Of a stretch of 64,000 nt of DNA, positions 12,546 to 23,659 are shown piece by piece (position 1 is the first letter of the stretch; every line of letters starts with the position of its first letter). The notes below the pieces were generated by a model that was given only the letters and a program-made list of their open reading frames with translations, did no database searches and was not told the origin of the DNA. Both the position numbers and the translations under genes were made by a program. Origin of the DNA: Sclerodactyla briareus (taxonomy: Eukaryota > Echinodermata > Holothuroidea > Dendrochirotida > Sclerodactylidae); NCBI GenBank assembly GCA_026419785.1, contig JAODTK010005526.1:1-64000 (forward strand), in the 5' to 3' direction.

Positions 12546-12563
12546 AGAACATCGGGCGGTCCC

Positions 12564-14556
12564 AGCCAAGAGAGAACGTCGTCGTCTTGAATGCAAGTGG
12601 CTGCAGTCCAGAATTGCTGTAGATAAGGAAATGTTACAGGTGAAACATTGTATCATTACAGAAGCCTCCTTCTAATTGAAAGCCGACTATCACACTGTCT
12701 TATCTCATCAGTCCGATCAAAATAAGCTTTTTCGTGTCATCATGACCCACGTCTCCCAATGCACAAAGATCGTTGCCTGTTCATTATGAAGCTGATGATT
12801 TGCCGCATCCCTCAATTAATTTTTTTTTGTGCAGTAAGGTCATGAAACTCCGTAGTGGTCTGAATCCTGTTTCTACACCGCTCCGCTCTAAGGCCTGCTA
12901 CTGAGTCTTGTATGACCAGCTTTACTAATGTTTCATGTGGTTTCTGAAGATGAGGTACGCCGCCCTCATCAAGCTCTGCACTATCAAGTCCTGCTCCTTG
13001 GATCCTCTAAACCTGCCACTTTCTCGATCTTTTCTTCATCTTGTTCTTCCTACTATTACTATGATCGTAAACCAACTCCTTGTCTTCCGTGTTTGTCCAT
13101 CTTTCACTGAAGCATGCTGTGTCACTCGATCCGCTGCTGCAAAAACCCGGCTGGATTCTGAGAGCTTCGCCACTACCCCCGATTTCACATCTTCGTCTTG
13201 CCTTTTCTTTGGAATGTTATTGAAGAGTGGCTTCGACAGCTGCAACGTTTAAATAATCTACTTGTTGAAAACCAGCTTCATCCCCTATGCATTCGGCTTA
13301 CCGTCCTTTTCATAACACCGAAAAGCATGCTGGTGTACAGAACGAACATCTTTGTGCGGAGCGGATAGGCGCAACCAAAGACTATCTGGGTTCCTGATCG
13401 AGGTGAGTGTGCATTCGGACACAATAGATCATTCTCAGCTGATCAATCGTTTTGCTGAGAGATACGTGTCCTGGTAAGGCGCGTAGTGGTTTGAAGCTAC
13501 TTGGCGGTCGAACTAGTCGTACTATGATAATACTATGTACGTCCTACCTTACTTGATTGTGATGTCATCAGGAATAGTAATTGGGCCTATTGTGTCATAC
13601 TCTTCAGGTGCTACTACAAGACATTGTTGAGCCCACCGTATCCAGTCGTCGCCTCTTGCACGCCCCTTAGATCGTGCAGCGCTGTGAATCAGATGGGAAG
13701 CATGTATAACCGAAATAAGATCTGTGCCGTTACAATATGATAGTGTGAATGACAAGAAGACGAGTTTGTGTTATTCTCGCCACCAGTAGTTCTTTTTGGC
13801 GTTCCTACCATCAATGACGGCAACTCTGTACTCGAACTGTATCTCAAGGTTAGGAGGAATCCCAATTTGGAAAATCATGGGGACTATGTTTTGAAAATGT
13901 TCTAGCCAGGCCTGCAAACGCTTTGTAAAGATGCTTGCACGGCATGAGAATGGATAGGGAACATTGTCAGTACCTCGATCAGAAAGACCCACACCATGCT
14001 GATACATGACTGTGTTCCTATGTTGTGTGCATATCAACCAAAATGCTCGGCAGGCTTCACTGGCTCACTATAAGGCAGAGAATGATGTTAAAATTCTTCT
14101 ACTCACGTACATAGAGCTGTCAACTGTATGGCTCCTGATTCCATCTCAGAGCTAGTTCAGCGGCACTGTTCCTCTAGAGCTTTAACGGTCAGATTAAGCA
14201 TCAGCTCAAATTCATGGCACGCTCGTCCACGAGTTCTTGGGGGATAGTGCGTTTGCTTCTGAGCCCTCACTATGGATTCATGCTCTTCAAAATCGATCGT
14301 CTGGCCCCGACTGTGGCTACTTTCAAAGCCGTATTAAACGGGACTCTTCAACCAGCAATATGGTCTGATAATCCTTTGTTCTGTCTTTGTGTGTGTTTCT
14401 CCACCTGGTTGGCTTCCTGTGGACTTTGCTGTGTCTTTTCTGTTTCATTCTTATGTTACTATTCGCCTTCCGTCCTGCTTATTAGGGCTGGAAAAGGCGA
14501 CGAGAGGATTTTTGCATAGGGCGCTCTACAAAGCCCAATTCTTATTATTATCTAAC
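12564..14556 (+). mobile_element. CR1-like LINE, reverse transcriptase half (right of insertion)
   Basis: Continuation of the LINE broken at 7067. Translated pieces in order: a basic AKRERRRLECKW linker at 12566-12600; a segment resembling KSCSLDPLPATFLDL near 12985-13035; HAVVTPLLKKPGLDSESFA near 13110-13170, followed by a diverged NYRPIS region; DVxxxxVIGPIV, matching the PQGS-LGP motif, near 13560-13595; KILLLTYIEL near 14080-14120; and a C-terminal APDSISELVQRH ... LAPTVATFKAVL stretch near 14130-14340. The 3' end has a GGGCGCTCTACAAA word and short ATT repeats at about 14520-14556, typical of CR1-type tails. Many frame slips are present; the YADD box is not clearly preserved. Length with the left half is about 3 kb plus leader. 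Confidence 0.8.
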
Positions 14557-16931
14557 TGTTTAGACGCGGAGCGCCACTCTAGGTTGGCGCGAATTCGTAC
14601 AAAGAACATTTTCGTTTTCAGACCTCCAGAGCGACGGAACGACATTGCGCAGACTCTATAGCCCACCAGTCGACATGTGTGATTGAGGTAAAAGCAGACA
14701 AAAAAAGGTTGGCATTGTGCTACTAAGATGATTTACCGAATAACACATGTTTTTTTATGACCTGTTCTACTCGGGCTTTGTTTCGCGTGGGATTCCAGGG
14801 TTCTACCAAACGGTCTCTGGGGGAATCGGAGGGAAAAGCCATAGGCGTACGGACCACTCGCATTTGCGAGAGAGAATTGGTACCCGAATTTTACAAGTCA
14901 GTCATTGGAAACTAACGGCGACGCGCGGAGCGCGTGAAAAAAAAAATTGCATGTTGTCCGGAATTTAACGAAAAGTCTGCAAAAATTCGAGCATTTTTTT
15001 TTCACTTGATCTTGCATGCCCAAATAGTCCACAGAATTCCGCCCCGAATTTTTCAGCTCAGAAAAATGGGGGCGGGGAGGAGTTCTGCCCAAGGGCTTCT
15101 GAAATAATCGAGTGAACAAAAATTATCGAAGCCATTACATCGCCTATTTAGGCATAATACGCCTGGAAGAAACGCGCCATTGCGCGCGAAAAATATATGC
15201 CACTCAGGTATTCGATTCAAAATTCAGAGCACTCGGATGAATACATGGGGGGGTCGAATTCAACTTCCTAACAAATCGGTTTCAAGGGGGCTGACCTCTG
15301 GCAAACCTGAGTTGACTTGTGCATGGGATCGGGAATTACGGCTCGACCGTCACCATGACTGCAATTTATCCTCATATTTAGTATCTTCAATTTAGGTTGG
15401 GTGAGGAATTTCGCCAAAAGTCCTAATTAATTTATCTTGGCTTTCGGTAATCGACTTGACGATCACGACAATTTCACGAGGCCTGTTTTCCGGAGCTGAG
15501 CTGCGAGAGGATGTTTTGAAGACGAGACCGAGCTGTCAGTAAAGGGATAGGCTAGATACAATGTTCGGTTAACGTTAGGATAAAATAGGGCTACACTCGT
15601 AAGACAGAGTTAGGCATGTACCATAGAGCAAAGTATGAACTAGAGTGACTGTTCGGCACGCCGCTTAAAGAAGAGCCTACACAACACAAAAACATCTATT
15701 ACGACTTCGTAGTACTGTCGGGCAAGCATAGGGATGTGACATGATATAGTGATTGAACAACGCCTTCTCACGAATGACGCAACCAGCCAACCTGTAGGAA
15801 GGTGGTTGGGTTGACTTGGTCCTTGCCCAGTCCTCCTTTGTGCGGTACGCTTCACAAACCTAACAATAGTCGTCCTTGTGATCCATATACTGCCTGTGCA
15901 AAATCACAGGACAAAGTGTCCTGGGGCTTCTCACATCTTCAATAGGAATTATCTCACCAACTTTGTAGTTCACTTCCTCGAAGTCATGTGTGTGTGACTG
16001 TTACTTTTGCTCTTCTTCCTGTGAAAATTGAGAGTTTATAGTAGAAACAAAATTGAGGCGAAATTAAAGTTCTGATCGTCTGCAACAGCGCCACGAATTC
16101 CAAGAAACGCCTGGAAACGTATGTGCCTATGGCGTAATAGATATGATAAATGAGTAGTCGACCTCACACATGTTATCGGATCCACTTGGTAAGGACACTT
16201 CCTTTTTAGTACGTTTACGCCAGTGAGTTCTACCAAGATATCATGAGAATAATTTTGGTGATTCAAGTCTCGGCAAAACTAGCGTATTGCGACACATTTG
16301 CTCATTCTGTTAAATCGACTCAACGTGTATGTTACTTAAATAAATTGTAGAGGTGGGCGTATCATACACGTACGGGATAAGTGAAATAGCTTTGCGCTGT
16401 GCATTTATAGCTACGGATATACAATATGACCATTGTAAAAATGACATTACAACGGTCTGCAGATGAAGGCAGTGATGTAGTATCACAGGCTATTCAGTAT
16501 CTAACTAAACAGTGTCCAGGAAATAACGCTGTTCAGTGTTGCCACCGCCGCTGACGAATCTTCGGACGTTCGAGTAACTCACCTACGCTTTGACCCCGAA
16601 CTGGGTACAAATGCCTACATAGGTGGTTCGGGCGCAATTTATTTCCACCTCATATAGGACTAGTACATGAGTATATCCCGTGACAATGGAAGTTGTCCTT
16701 GTTAATGGTCGAGCCTCAGTCCAAGAAGAGAATCGGGAACCAGGTCCTCACTAACACCGCACATGTTTGTGGAACAAAATTGCCTTCAACATCCTGCATG
16801 CATCTTCTGCTCATGCTATCAAATTTTGGGTAAAAAAAATTATTCTTCAAGCAGTTAATGTTGGTTATTGTTCTAATAATGTTTATGGTTCAGCGCAATT
16901 GTGCTCCGGGAATCATGCGCTTTATAGGTGA
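14557..16931. other. unassigned sequence with a short dispersed repeat
   Basis: The segment 14570-14640 (GGAGCGCCACTCTAGGTTGG and downstream) is related to 54332-54400 inside the hAT-like element at 54.3 kb, so a diverged copy of that element may lie here, but its ends are not found. A perfect palindrome ACGCGCGGAGCGCGT sits at 14931-14945. No gene is supported between 15200 and 16930. Confidence 0.4.
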
Positions 16932-18062
16932 AGCCGTGTTCCCATGCACGTGGCAGGCGGAGGGCACGCGGACAACCGAGGACCCGTTTCAATGCACGCG
17001 GGCGACCCGTTCATGCACGCGGGCGACCGTTTCCATTGCACGCGGGCAGGCGGGCGTTTTCTCAAATTACACCTTCCTACTATGTGCCGCTATATAGGAA
17101 CCGGTAGCCTACTTTATTATTGTATTTTGTTATTATGTTATTATCTATGTATTATTAGTGTGTTATTATTATTATATTACGATCAGGCCTACTAGTGTTT
17201 AGACCTAAACACCGGTGTTTAGTTCGTGAACCATTGTTCTAATATGTCAACGATAGAGCCTAAAATACGAATGTAAGGCCAAGTAAAAAAAAAAAGCGTT
17301 TCTCGTCCCCGCACAGCACGCTTTTTTTAGATACTGTCAAATCGTTTTTATTTTGACAACTTCACTTGATAAACTTCTTAAAAATAGGGTTTAAAGGAAA
17401 AAGCAATTACTACTGATGCCATGCTAACTATGTAAGGAACATTTTGGATTGGCTTTCATGTGGCACACTAGGGGTGTATAACTCCTCAGGGAAAAAAAAA
17501 AAAAAAGGAGCCTCATGCTTATTTCCAGAATGCTGTACCGCGATACAGTACTAAATATGGGTATCGGACTGTTCTGAGGGAAAAATAAAAGAAAAAAAAA
17601 AGGCCCTCGTACGCCCAACTTAGCAAAGTAGGACGGATTGAAACTATTTTTTTTCTTTTTTTACTTGGCCTAAAGCTCACAATTGCCATGGTTCCTAAAC
17701 ATGCAAATATGTGTTCAAATAGGTGTTATGGCATATAAAAATGAAGGGAATTTGTATACAGTGATCTATCAGACCGTGTTGAAAGTTGAACAGTCAGTTG
17801 AGAGTGTTGCTTAGAACATGACTTTGAATTATAACAGTGTTCTCTACTCTGCAATATCGGGCTATAAGCACAGTAAGATTGCAGGGAAATCCCCGGAGAT
17901 CGACTATGAAATACCAAAATACCACGCGGAAAAAAAATCCTACAGACCGATTCGAGAAAACCGCCAGCCCGACCCTCCCCCCCCCCCCCTAGCGGCATGG
18001 AACGTTGCTTCATTTGAAATAACGGTGAGAGCTGATTTACCCGCCTCGTGCATGGAGAGCAA
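16932..18062 (-). mobile_element. GC-rich TIR non-autonomous element, copy C (interrupted)
   Basis: Reverse-oriented copy of the element at 1518-2300. It opens with AGCCGTGTTCCCATGCACG and three successive ATGCACGCGGGCG words, then the family landmarks GGAACCGGTAGCCTAC, an (ATT)n tract at about 17115-17175 and TAAACACCGGTGTTTAG. After an inserted 394-bp MITE it resumes at 17674 with ACAATTG, AAATCCCCGG, AATACCACGCGG and a GC-rich tail ending CGTGCATGGAGAGC. The family order is fully preserved on both sides of the MITE. No open frame. Confidence 0.75.
17277..17670. mobile_element. PIF/Harbinger-like MITE inside copy C
   Basis: A 394-bp insertion with 15-bp perfect terminal inverted repeats GGCCAAGTAAAAAAA, flanked on both sides by TAA (17274-17276 and 17671-17673). 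A 3-bp TWA target duplication and a GGCC-starting terminus are characteristic of PIF/Harbinger elements. Copies A and B of the host element have an uninterrupted TTAAAA at the corresponding position, which serves as a paralogous empty site. The interior is AT-rich with several A- and T-runs and no coding capacity. Confidence 0.8.
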
Positions 18063-19119
18063 AAGTTAGATGTCTAGCTCAAATTATTCGTTGATATGAC
18101 AAACGACAACACAAAATAAATTTGTTTTCGCTTTGAAAGTGATAAAGGTAAAATCACTAAGCTTCCATTGATTCTACGGATGTTTGAATTGCCTGCAATT
18201 TAACTCCTTTTCGGGGGCTGTTTCGATTTTCGCCGTATGTTATCAGGGGGTTCACTTTTATATTGACTATGCGTAAGGAAGTGTGCTGAGGCACGAAACT
18301 CACAGTCCTGGTTACGGACTAGGTTGACGGGATTTGCAGTGCAGGAGTGAATACTGAGGCCTAGCCTAAGTCAAGATTTAGGCCTAGGCTAGGTTCTACT
18401 CGAGAGTTGATCGTTATCGGGAGTCGATCACTGCATATAAAATAGTGTGCAGGCACGCACTGATTTGAATGTAAACAATGTACCAATAGTCATCAAACTG
18501 AGCAATAGTCATCAAACTGTGCATGTCGGAGAGGCATCTTGCCTGCTCCGGCATGAGACCTCGTATGATGCCCACAAAGAGTTGAACAAGAGTTTCGCTT
18601 GGGTATGTCACCTTTGTGACTCTCAAACAATCACCCCCCTTACTTACAACCAATCCTGGAACTGTCCAACTGTTTGCGTAACTCGACTTACCTCCAGTCC
18701 CATGGACGGGACCCCCACGTCACCATATCCCCCTTGAACAATGATAGGAAGCAGACTGAGCACACCCATTCTAGACTGCATCACAAACCTAGGCCTAAGG
18801 TCATTCCTGCTAAAAGGGATAAAATCACTGCTGTTGTTATCAACTTCAAACAGCCTTGTCTCCACCAACAAGCGAGCAAGACTCCATACTTTTGAATGAT
18901 TTACCCATGTCGTTAGCTGCGAGACCAACTGTGTGACGTACGCGGCCAAGAAGTCTTCCCTATTGACTATCGTGTAATTAGGAAAGACCGTACACTCGGT
19001 ACGGACTCCCCTATTACCTTTGTGGTGACTTCAGTTGAGAGAAGGTGACTGGACTATACTTTCTCTGAAATCCAGAGCTGCTCACTCCGGTCCTGTGTTA
19101 GTCCTAAACAACATGAAAC
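18063..19119. other. stretch with no recognised gene
   Basis: Contains a palindromic cluster of AGGCCTAGCCTAAG and TAGGCCTAGGCTAGG words near 18356-18393. Open frames of 79 and 101 codons on the minus strand (18414-18653, 18644-18949) overlap plus-strand frames and show no family signature. No feature is supported. Confidence 0.4.
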
Positions 19120-19880
19120 AACATTTCAAGGTCACAGGAGGTCTAATAGCATCAATCATGGCAATTTTTCTAGCTTTGTCATATTTAAACAAAACTGATT
19201 AATGTGGACTACAGATGGACCTAACAACGGGTAGGGCATTCGAAGTCACTGGGGGTCAAAATATGGACATAAGTTAATGTGCTTCCCCTATACGAGGTCC
19301 ACAAAGGGGGTTCGGCAGGATACACGTCGGCAGACACAGTTTACCCGCCTGCACAGGCAAGACTTCACACAAACTGTATTCATGATCTATGGTGATGTGC
19401 TTTGCCACATAGGTATAGGATATTACATAGCTTGACCAGTTAGATTATTCCAGCATAAAAATATGCTAATCAAATAGTCATAATTTGCATGAAAAGAAGT
19501 TTGTTAGATTCTGGAATTTGGTGGGATTGGTTTGCCCCCAGTTCAAATATTTCTATCATTGATTCAGGGTCACTGGAGGTTGATGCCTGTTATAAACTTG
19601 TAAACAACTGTACAGGTATACAAAAATGTCAAGTTTGTCGGATTTGCATGAAACTGGGTATGGTTTACCTATAGCCCCCTAAAATGTTATCACACATTCA
19701 GCTCACTGGAGGTCAGTCACCAGTCTAATTGTGATATATGCAACTTTCGTTGGGATTTCAATAAATGTAATGAGTACAGTCAAATATGTTCTCTTTGGGT
19801 CGGCTGGTTGAATACTCGAAACATACTTAATGCCTCAATGGAAACAACCACTGATCGTGCCTGGACAAAGTTGAGAGAGT
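19120..19880 (+). repeat. AACTTGGTGGG-family non-coding repeat
   Basis: Several units of about 170-200 bp carry the words GGTCACAGGAGGTC, AGTCACTGGGGGTCAAAA, GGGTCACTGGAGGTTGATG and CTCACTGGAGGTCAGTCA, each preceded by TTTGCATGAAACTGGGTATGG-like text. The block ends with AACCACTGATCGTGCCTGGACAAAG, a module that also closes the related block at 57.5 kb (AACCACCGATCGCGCAACCAGGC) and occurs near 31.09 kb. Probably the tandem core of a non-autonomous mobile element. Confidence 0.6.
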
Positions 19881-20778
19881 GAATATTGCTCACTTAATTT
19901 GTTGGATGTGTGTGTCACATTGCTTGAGTTACAGTCTTCACTGATAAAGTGATGCTGCTAATGATGAAAATGTGTATGTGGGTGTCAGGGAGGGGCACAG
20001 ACCGAGCAGTTCACTGATCAAGCTAATAGCACGATTCAGATCAGCCATGGAACTGATGATGCTGAATGGCGAGTTTTAAATTAAAAACAAATGATCCTGA
20101 TGACTGATAATTACTAATTCCTTTTTCTGGTTTGTTCTCCACAGCTCTTTTGCTAGTGTTTCTCCAGTTTGAGCGTTTTTCACCTTTTTTAAGACAGATT
20201 TTTCCTGTTGGTAAGTATCAATACATGATAGAGTTTGTACACTTCATTCCAAATTCAAGCACCCATTGGATGATTGTCAGTAACGTAAGTGTAACATAGA
20301 TTGAAACAAGCCGCCCCTAGCACAGGTTTTCCAGGCCCAAGAAATGTTATAGGATCAATCAATAATTCAAGGCATAGCTGGAGTACTGTTCCCGGGGCAT
20401 TCCACAGTATTTTTCTGTTGCGGACCGGACATTTTGCACAATGAAAACATTAATTACTGAAATTAGATAATTTGCATGGCTGGGAGATGTAATTATTCCA
20501 AATCAGCTATCATGACATAACCATAAACATTTCTCATTTCAGTATAACATGAAGGTTATCTAATTCTACCCTTGTTAGGTGCATTGCGGAACGGACAGAA
20601 AATGGACATAGACAGTTTAGGGTTAAACAGTAAGCTGGAAATGACTCTGAATGTAGATAAGATAAGTGAGATTGTATGGAAAGGTACACTTGTGTCCTGT
20701 CTAACATCAAAATAGGAATGCAAATTCAAAGAAGTTACTCTTAAGATAGTAAAATTGAGTCAAGAAAAAAAAGATGTT

Positions 20779-20929
20779 ACGGACGGGAATTCCTCAAGTG
20801 CGGACGGAAAACATAGATTCCTGGAGGTCCCCCGTACGAATCGACAGGCAAATAGTGTATTAGAACTGACAGGGGGACTCCAGGAATCTATGTGTCCCGT
20901 CCGCACGTTTGAGGAATGTACCGTCCCGT
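20779..20929. repeat. large imperfect hairpin
   Basis: The arm at 20779-20833 (ACGGACGGGAATTCCTCAAG ... CATAGATTCCTGGAGG) is the reverse complement of 20872-20929 with few mismatches, leaving a loop of about 38 nt. Two of the GCGGACGGGA motifs of the surrounding cluster lie in each arm. It could be a miniature foldback insertion. Confidence 0.75.
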
Positions 20930-21082
20930 TCCCTCTTTTTTTTCTTCCCTTCCCCTTTCTCCTCTTTCCTCCTCTTTCCCTTGCCTTTTTTCCCTTCCTC
21001 TTTTTTTTCTTTTCTCCCCCTTCCCCCCTTTTTCCCTCCCCCCCCTCCCCTTTCCCCCCTCTCCTCCTTTCCCCCTTTCCCC
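20930..21082. repeat. polypyrimidine tract
   Basis: About 150 nt of almost pure C and T on the plus strand immediately after the hairpin. The two overlapping proline/phenylalanine-rich open frames across it are composition artefacts. Confidence 0.9.
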
Positions 21083-22029
21083 GGTCTAACTCACAGAATG
21101 AGACATGAGACTTAAACCTCAGGGTGATTTATGTAATCCCACAGTAGGGGCATTACTGGACGGTACAGTGCATACACTGTCCATGGAAATGTCTGTCCGC
21201 AACACTTAAAAATTTACACGGGCCTAATGAACGGTAACAGTAGAAAAAAACAGTGGCTCAGGAGGGTGTTCCATGGTGATGTGAAAGGAGAATTCTAGAA
21301 AACCCCAAAAATATGATTAGGTATGGGTTACATTGAAAAGGGGTGTGGAGTTGTTGCGGATGGGACTGTTAGTTTTTATTAACCAATAATTAGTGTTAAT
21401 TAGCCGTGAAAATAATGAATAAAAATGATGGTGATGAATATAAACTTTCAAGTAATGACAATTGTTTAAGGAACGGCTTTATGGAGAGTGGGAGTAAATA
21501 GGGTACCGTGCAATGCACTGCTTCGATTAAAAAAGCCCCGTACGCAACAGAAATGTCCCGTCCGCAACTATTTTGATGAATTATTCAGTATGGTGTTAAT
21601 TTGCAGAAAAAAAAAGAAAACACAGGTGGGAGTGTGATATGATAGTAAGAGAATCCTTAAGAAGGAGGTAATATTGGACTAATTGATGAAGTGATTGGCC
21701 AAAAAAACATTGAAATTTGTGGTGGACGATGGACCATTTTCACTTTTTGTCTTGCCGGAATGAAATTCAGAAGAGACTTAGTGGTCACTATGGTGTATGG
21801 GGGTGTTTGTGTATGTACACTTTCTTGTTAGCAGGATTCTACAAACCGTGAATTTTGTGTGTTGCACCAGGTGGTTTTACAAATCTGATGGATTTTGCGG
21901 CCAAAGTCAGTAATTACAGTTGGGTAATAAACTTAGTTTATGTAATTATTGTTGAAGCACGTTAGCAAGATTACGCAAGACCGGTATGTGCTGCAGTGAT
22001 GTAGTTTGGCATGATAGGACCTGGATGAC

Positions 22030-22450
22030 AGGTAGATAAAATGATAGAGTTTCAGCCTGAAATATGCTAATAAAGTGGTTTGTTTAATTTGCATATTTGA
22101 TGAGAATTTTTCCAATTTGGTCGGATTTTCACGAATCTCGGTGGCGTGTGGTCTAACATGGTTCCTGAGAAATTTATAAAGTGAAGTCGGGGTCATGGAG
22201 GTCCATAATGTGTCTAATTTGCATATTTATGCAATTTTGAAAGTTTGTGGGATTTTAAAAAATTTGGAAAGAGTGTGATACACCTTGATTCCAGATCGTT
22301 TGAAGGGACAGCTGGGGTCAGTAGAGGTCATTTATGTGCCTAATTTGCAATAATATATCCAATTTCCAACTTGGTAAGAATTTCGCAAAACTCAGTCGGT
22401 ATGGTTCGTTAACATTCTGGATCTGTGTGTTTGATGTTCATGGATTGATT
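22030..22450 (+). repeat. AACTTGGTGGG-family non-coding repeat
   Basis: Three units of roughly 120-130 bp with TTTGCATATTTATGCAATTTT-like text, a diverged AACTTGG word, and GGGGTCATGGAGGTCCATAATGTG / GGGGTCAGTAGAGGTCATTTATGTG closings, in the same orientation as the 19-kb block. No coding potential. Confidence 0.6.
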
Positions 22451-23659
22451 GAATCCCAATATATAATAGCTTCTATTAGATAAACGCACTGAGGAATGAG
22501 TAAACCATAGCCCCTGTCACAATTGTGCTGGTTTATAAGTTGCCCACAAGCAACCCTATCTTACCCACCAAATGGGTGGTTGATTAGACATCAATACCAT
22601 AAACTTTTTTTCCCCCTCTCTCTTGCCTGAGGACAAAATGAATGTGGAGTTTCCGCAAAGATATATTTTGGGACATTCTGGACTGCTGCGTGGGGATGTT
22701 TGCGGGTTGGTGGTGTGGGGAAGGAGGAGGGGGGGGGTGGGGGGTGCCGAGCAGGAGGCATGTCCTTGCGCTTGGAAAATAAAAGGGCAAGCATAGTGAC
22801 GGAAATGATTTTGAAAAGCAAAGAAGATTAGAAAATAAATTTAGACTTTAAAAATGATTTGTACAATTGAAGAAATTAGCACTCATAGGGGATCTTTTTC
22901 ATTTTTAATGTGCCCATTTTACTGTCCAATCCAATGTGCATGCCCCCCCCCCGGAAGTCATTGAAATCCTTGATAAGATACAGGCCAAGACTGCATGACT
23001 CATTGGAATGACTCTTTGGACTTCTTCTCTGCAAAGTCTTGAGCACACCGGAGAGGTGTCACAGCTCTCTCCACTTTTCGATCGCTAATCTTCTTCATCC
23101 TGGGTAACTCGGGTGGCAGCAGCAATGAACCAACTAATTCAATATGCTGTTTGGCATTCCTCCACCCTCGACTGTTTCGCACTATTCCGCGAATGTCCTC
23201 ATCGTCATCGTCTTTGGGATGCCTTTGCTATCGGTCTGCTTCCCTCTTCCTACAGCCTCCGCTTTTCAAGTCTAGATCACCAACTGTCTCTCACTAATCT
23301 CGATAGCCTCTTTCAACTCTTTCTCTGGCCGGCCTTGTCATAGGCACCTTGCCCCCATGAATTTATGCAATGCTTGTGCAATTACATGGCAGGGAAATTT
23401 ACAACGTCAATTTTAACAAAATTCATGTATGGATGTGGGATTGGGATACATTTGGGTGGTCAGTCTGGCCAGTTTGGCATAATGTTGTATAGAGAGAACC
23501 CCTTTATGGCTCCAATTGTTCACTCTTTGATGTTGTTGACCAAGCTTTGGTAATGTTCATTGACTGTTGAAGCAGACTGACCACAGAAAGGTCAAGCGTA
23601 TTGGTCAGTACCAAGCAAAATATGTCACTGTGAAAAGCTACAGTACTTATGCTATGAAC
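22451..23659. other. stretch with no recognised gene
   Basis: Contains a C/G homopolymer near 22726-22745 and another near 22945. Open frames at 23113-23343 (plus) and 23000-23182 (minus) overlap each other on opposite strands and carry no recognisable domain. Confidence 0.4.

Larger units (their letters stand above)
7068..12563. mobile_element. foldback element with inverted tandem-repeat arms
   Basis: A 5.5-kb insertion inside a LINE. The left end GGGACAGCCCGAGTTC and the reverse complement of the right end, GGGACCGCCCGATGTTC, form a short terminal inverted repeat. Next to each end lies an array of about sixteen ~25-bp units, in opposite orientation on the two sides. The flanks GGCCAAGA (7060-7067) and AGCCAAGA (12564-12571) match at 7 of 8 positions, an apparent 8-bp target duplication. 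The LINE reading continues across the two flanks (an AAKR-type run, then AKRERRRLECKW). The interior holds an AT-rich tract, poly-C and poly-G runs and other non-coding repeats, but no transposase. Foldback and MULE/P/hAT-related elements are candidates; the superfamily is not resolved. Confidence 0.8.
20417..21569. repeat. cluster of GTTGCGGACGGGACA-like motifs
   Basis: At least eight occurrences in both orientations: GTTGCGGACCGGACA (20417), ATTGCGGAACGGACA (20584), GTTACGGACGGGA (20776), GTGCGGACGGAAAACA (20799), TGTCCCGTCCGCAC (20892), TGTCTGTCCGCAAC (21190), GTTGCGGATGGGACTG (21353) and TGTCCCGTCCGCAAC (21554). A word this long would not recur by chance at this density. It may be subterminal transposase-binding sites of a DNA transposon or a degenerate interspersed minisatellite. 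Confidence 0.65.
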
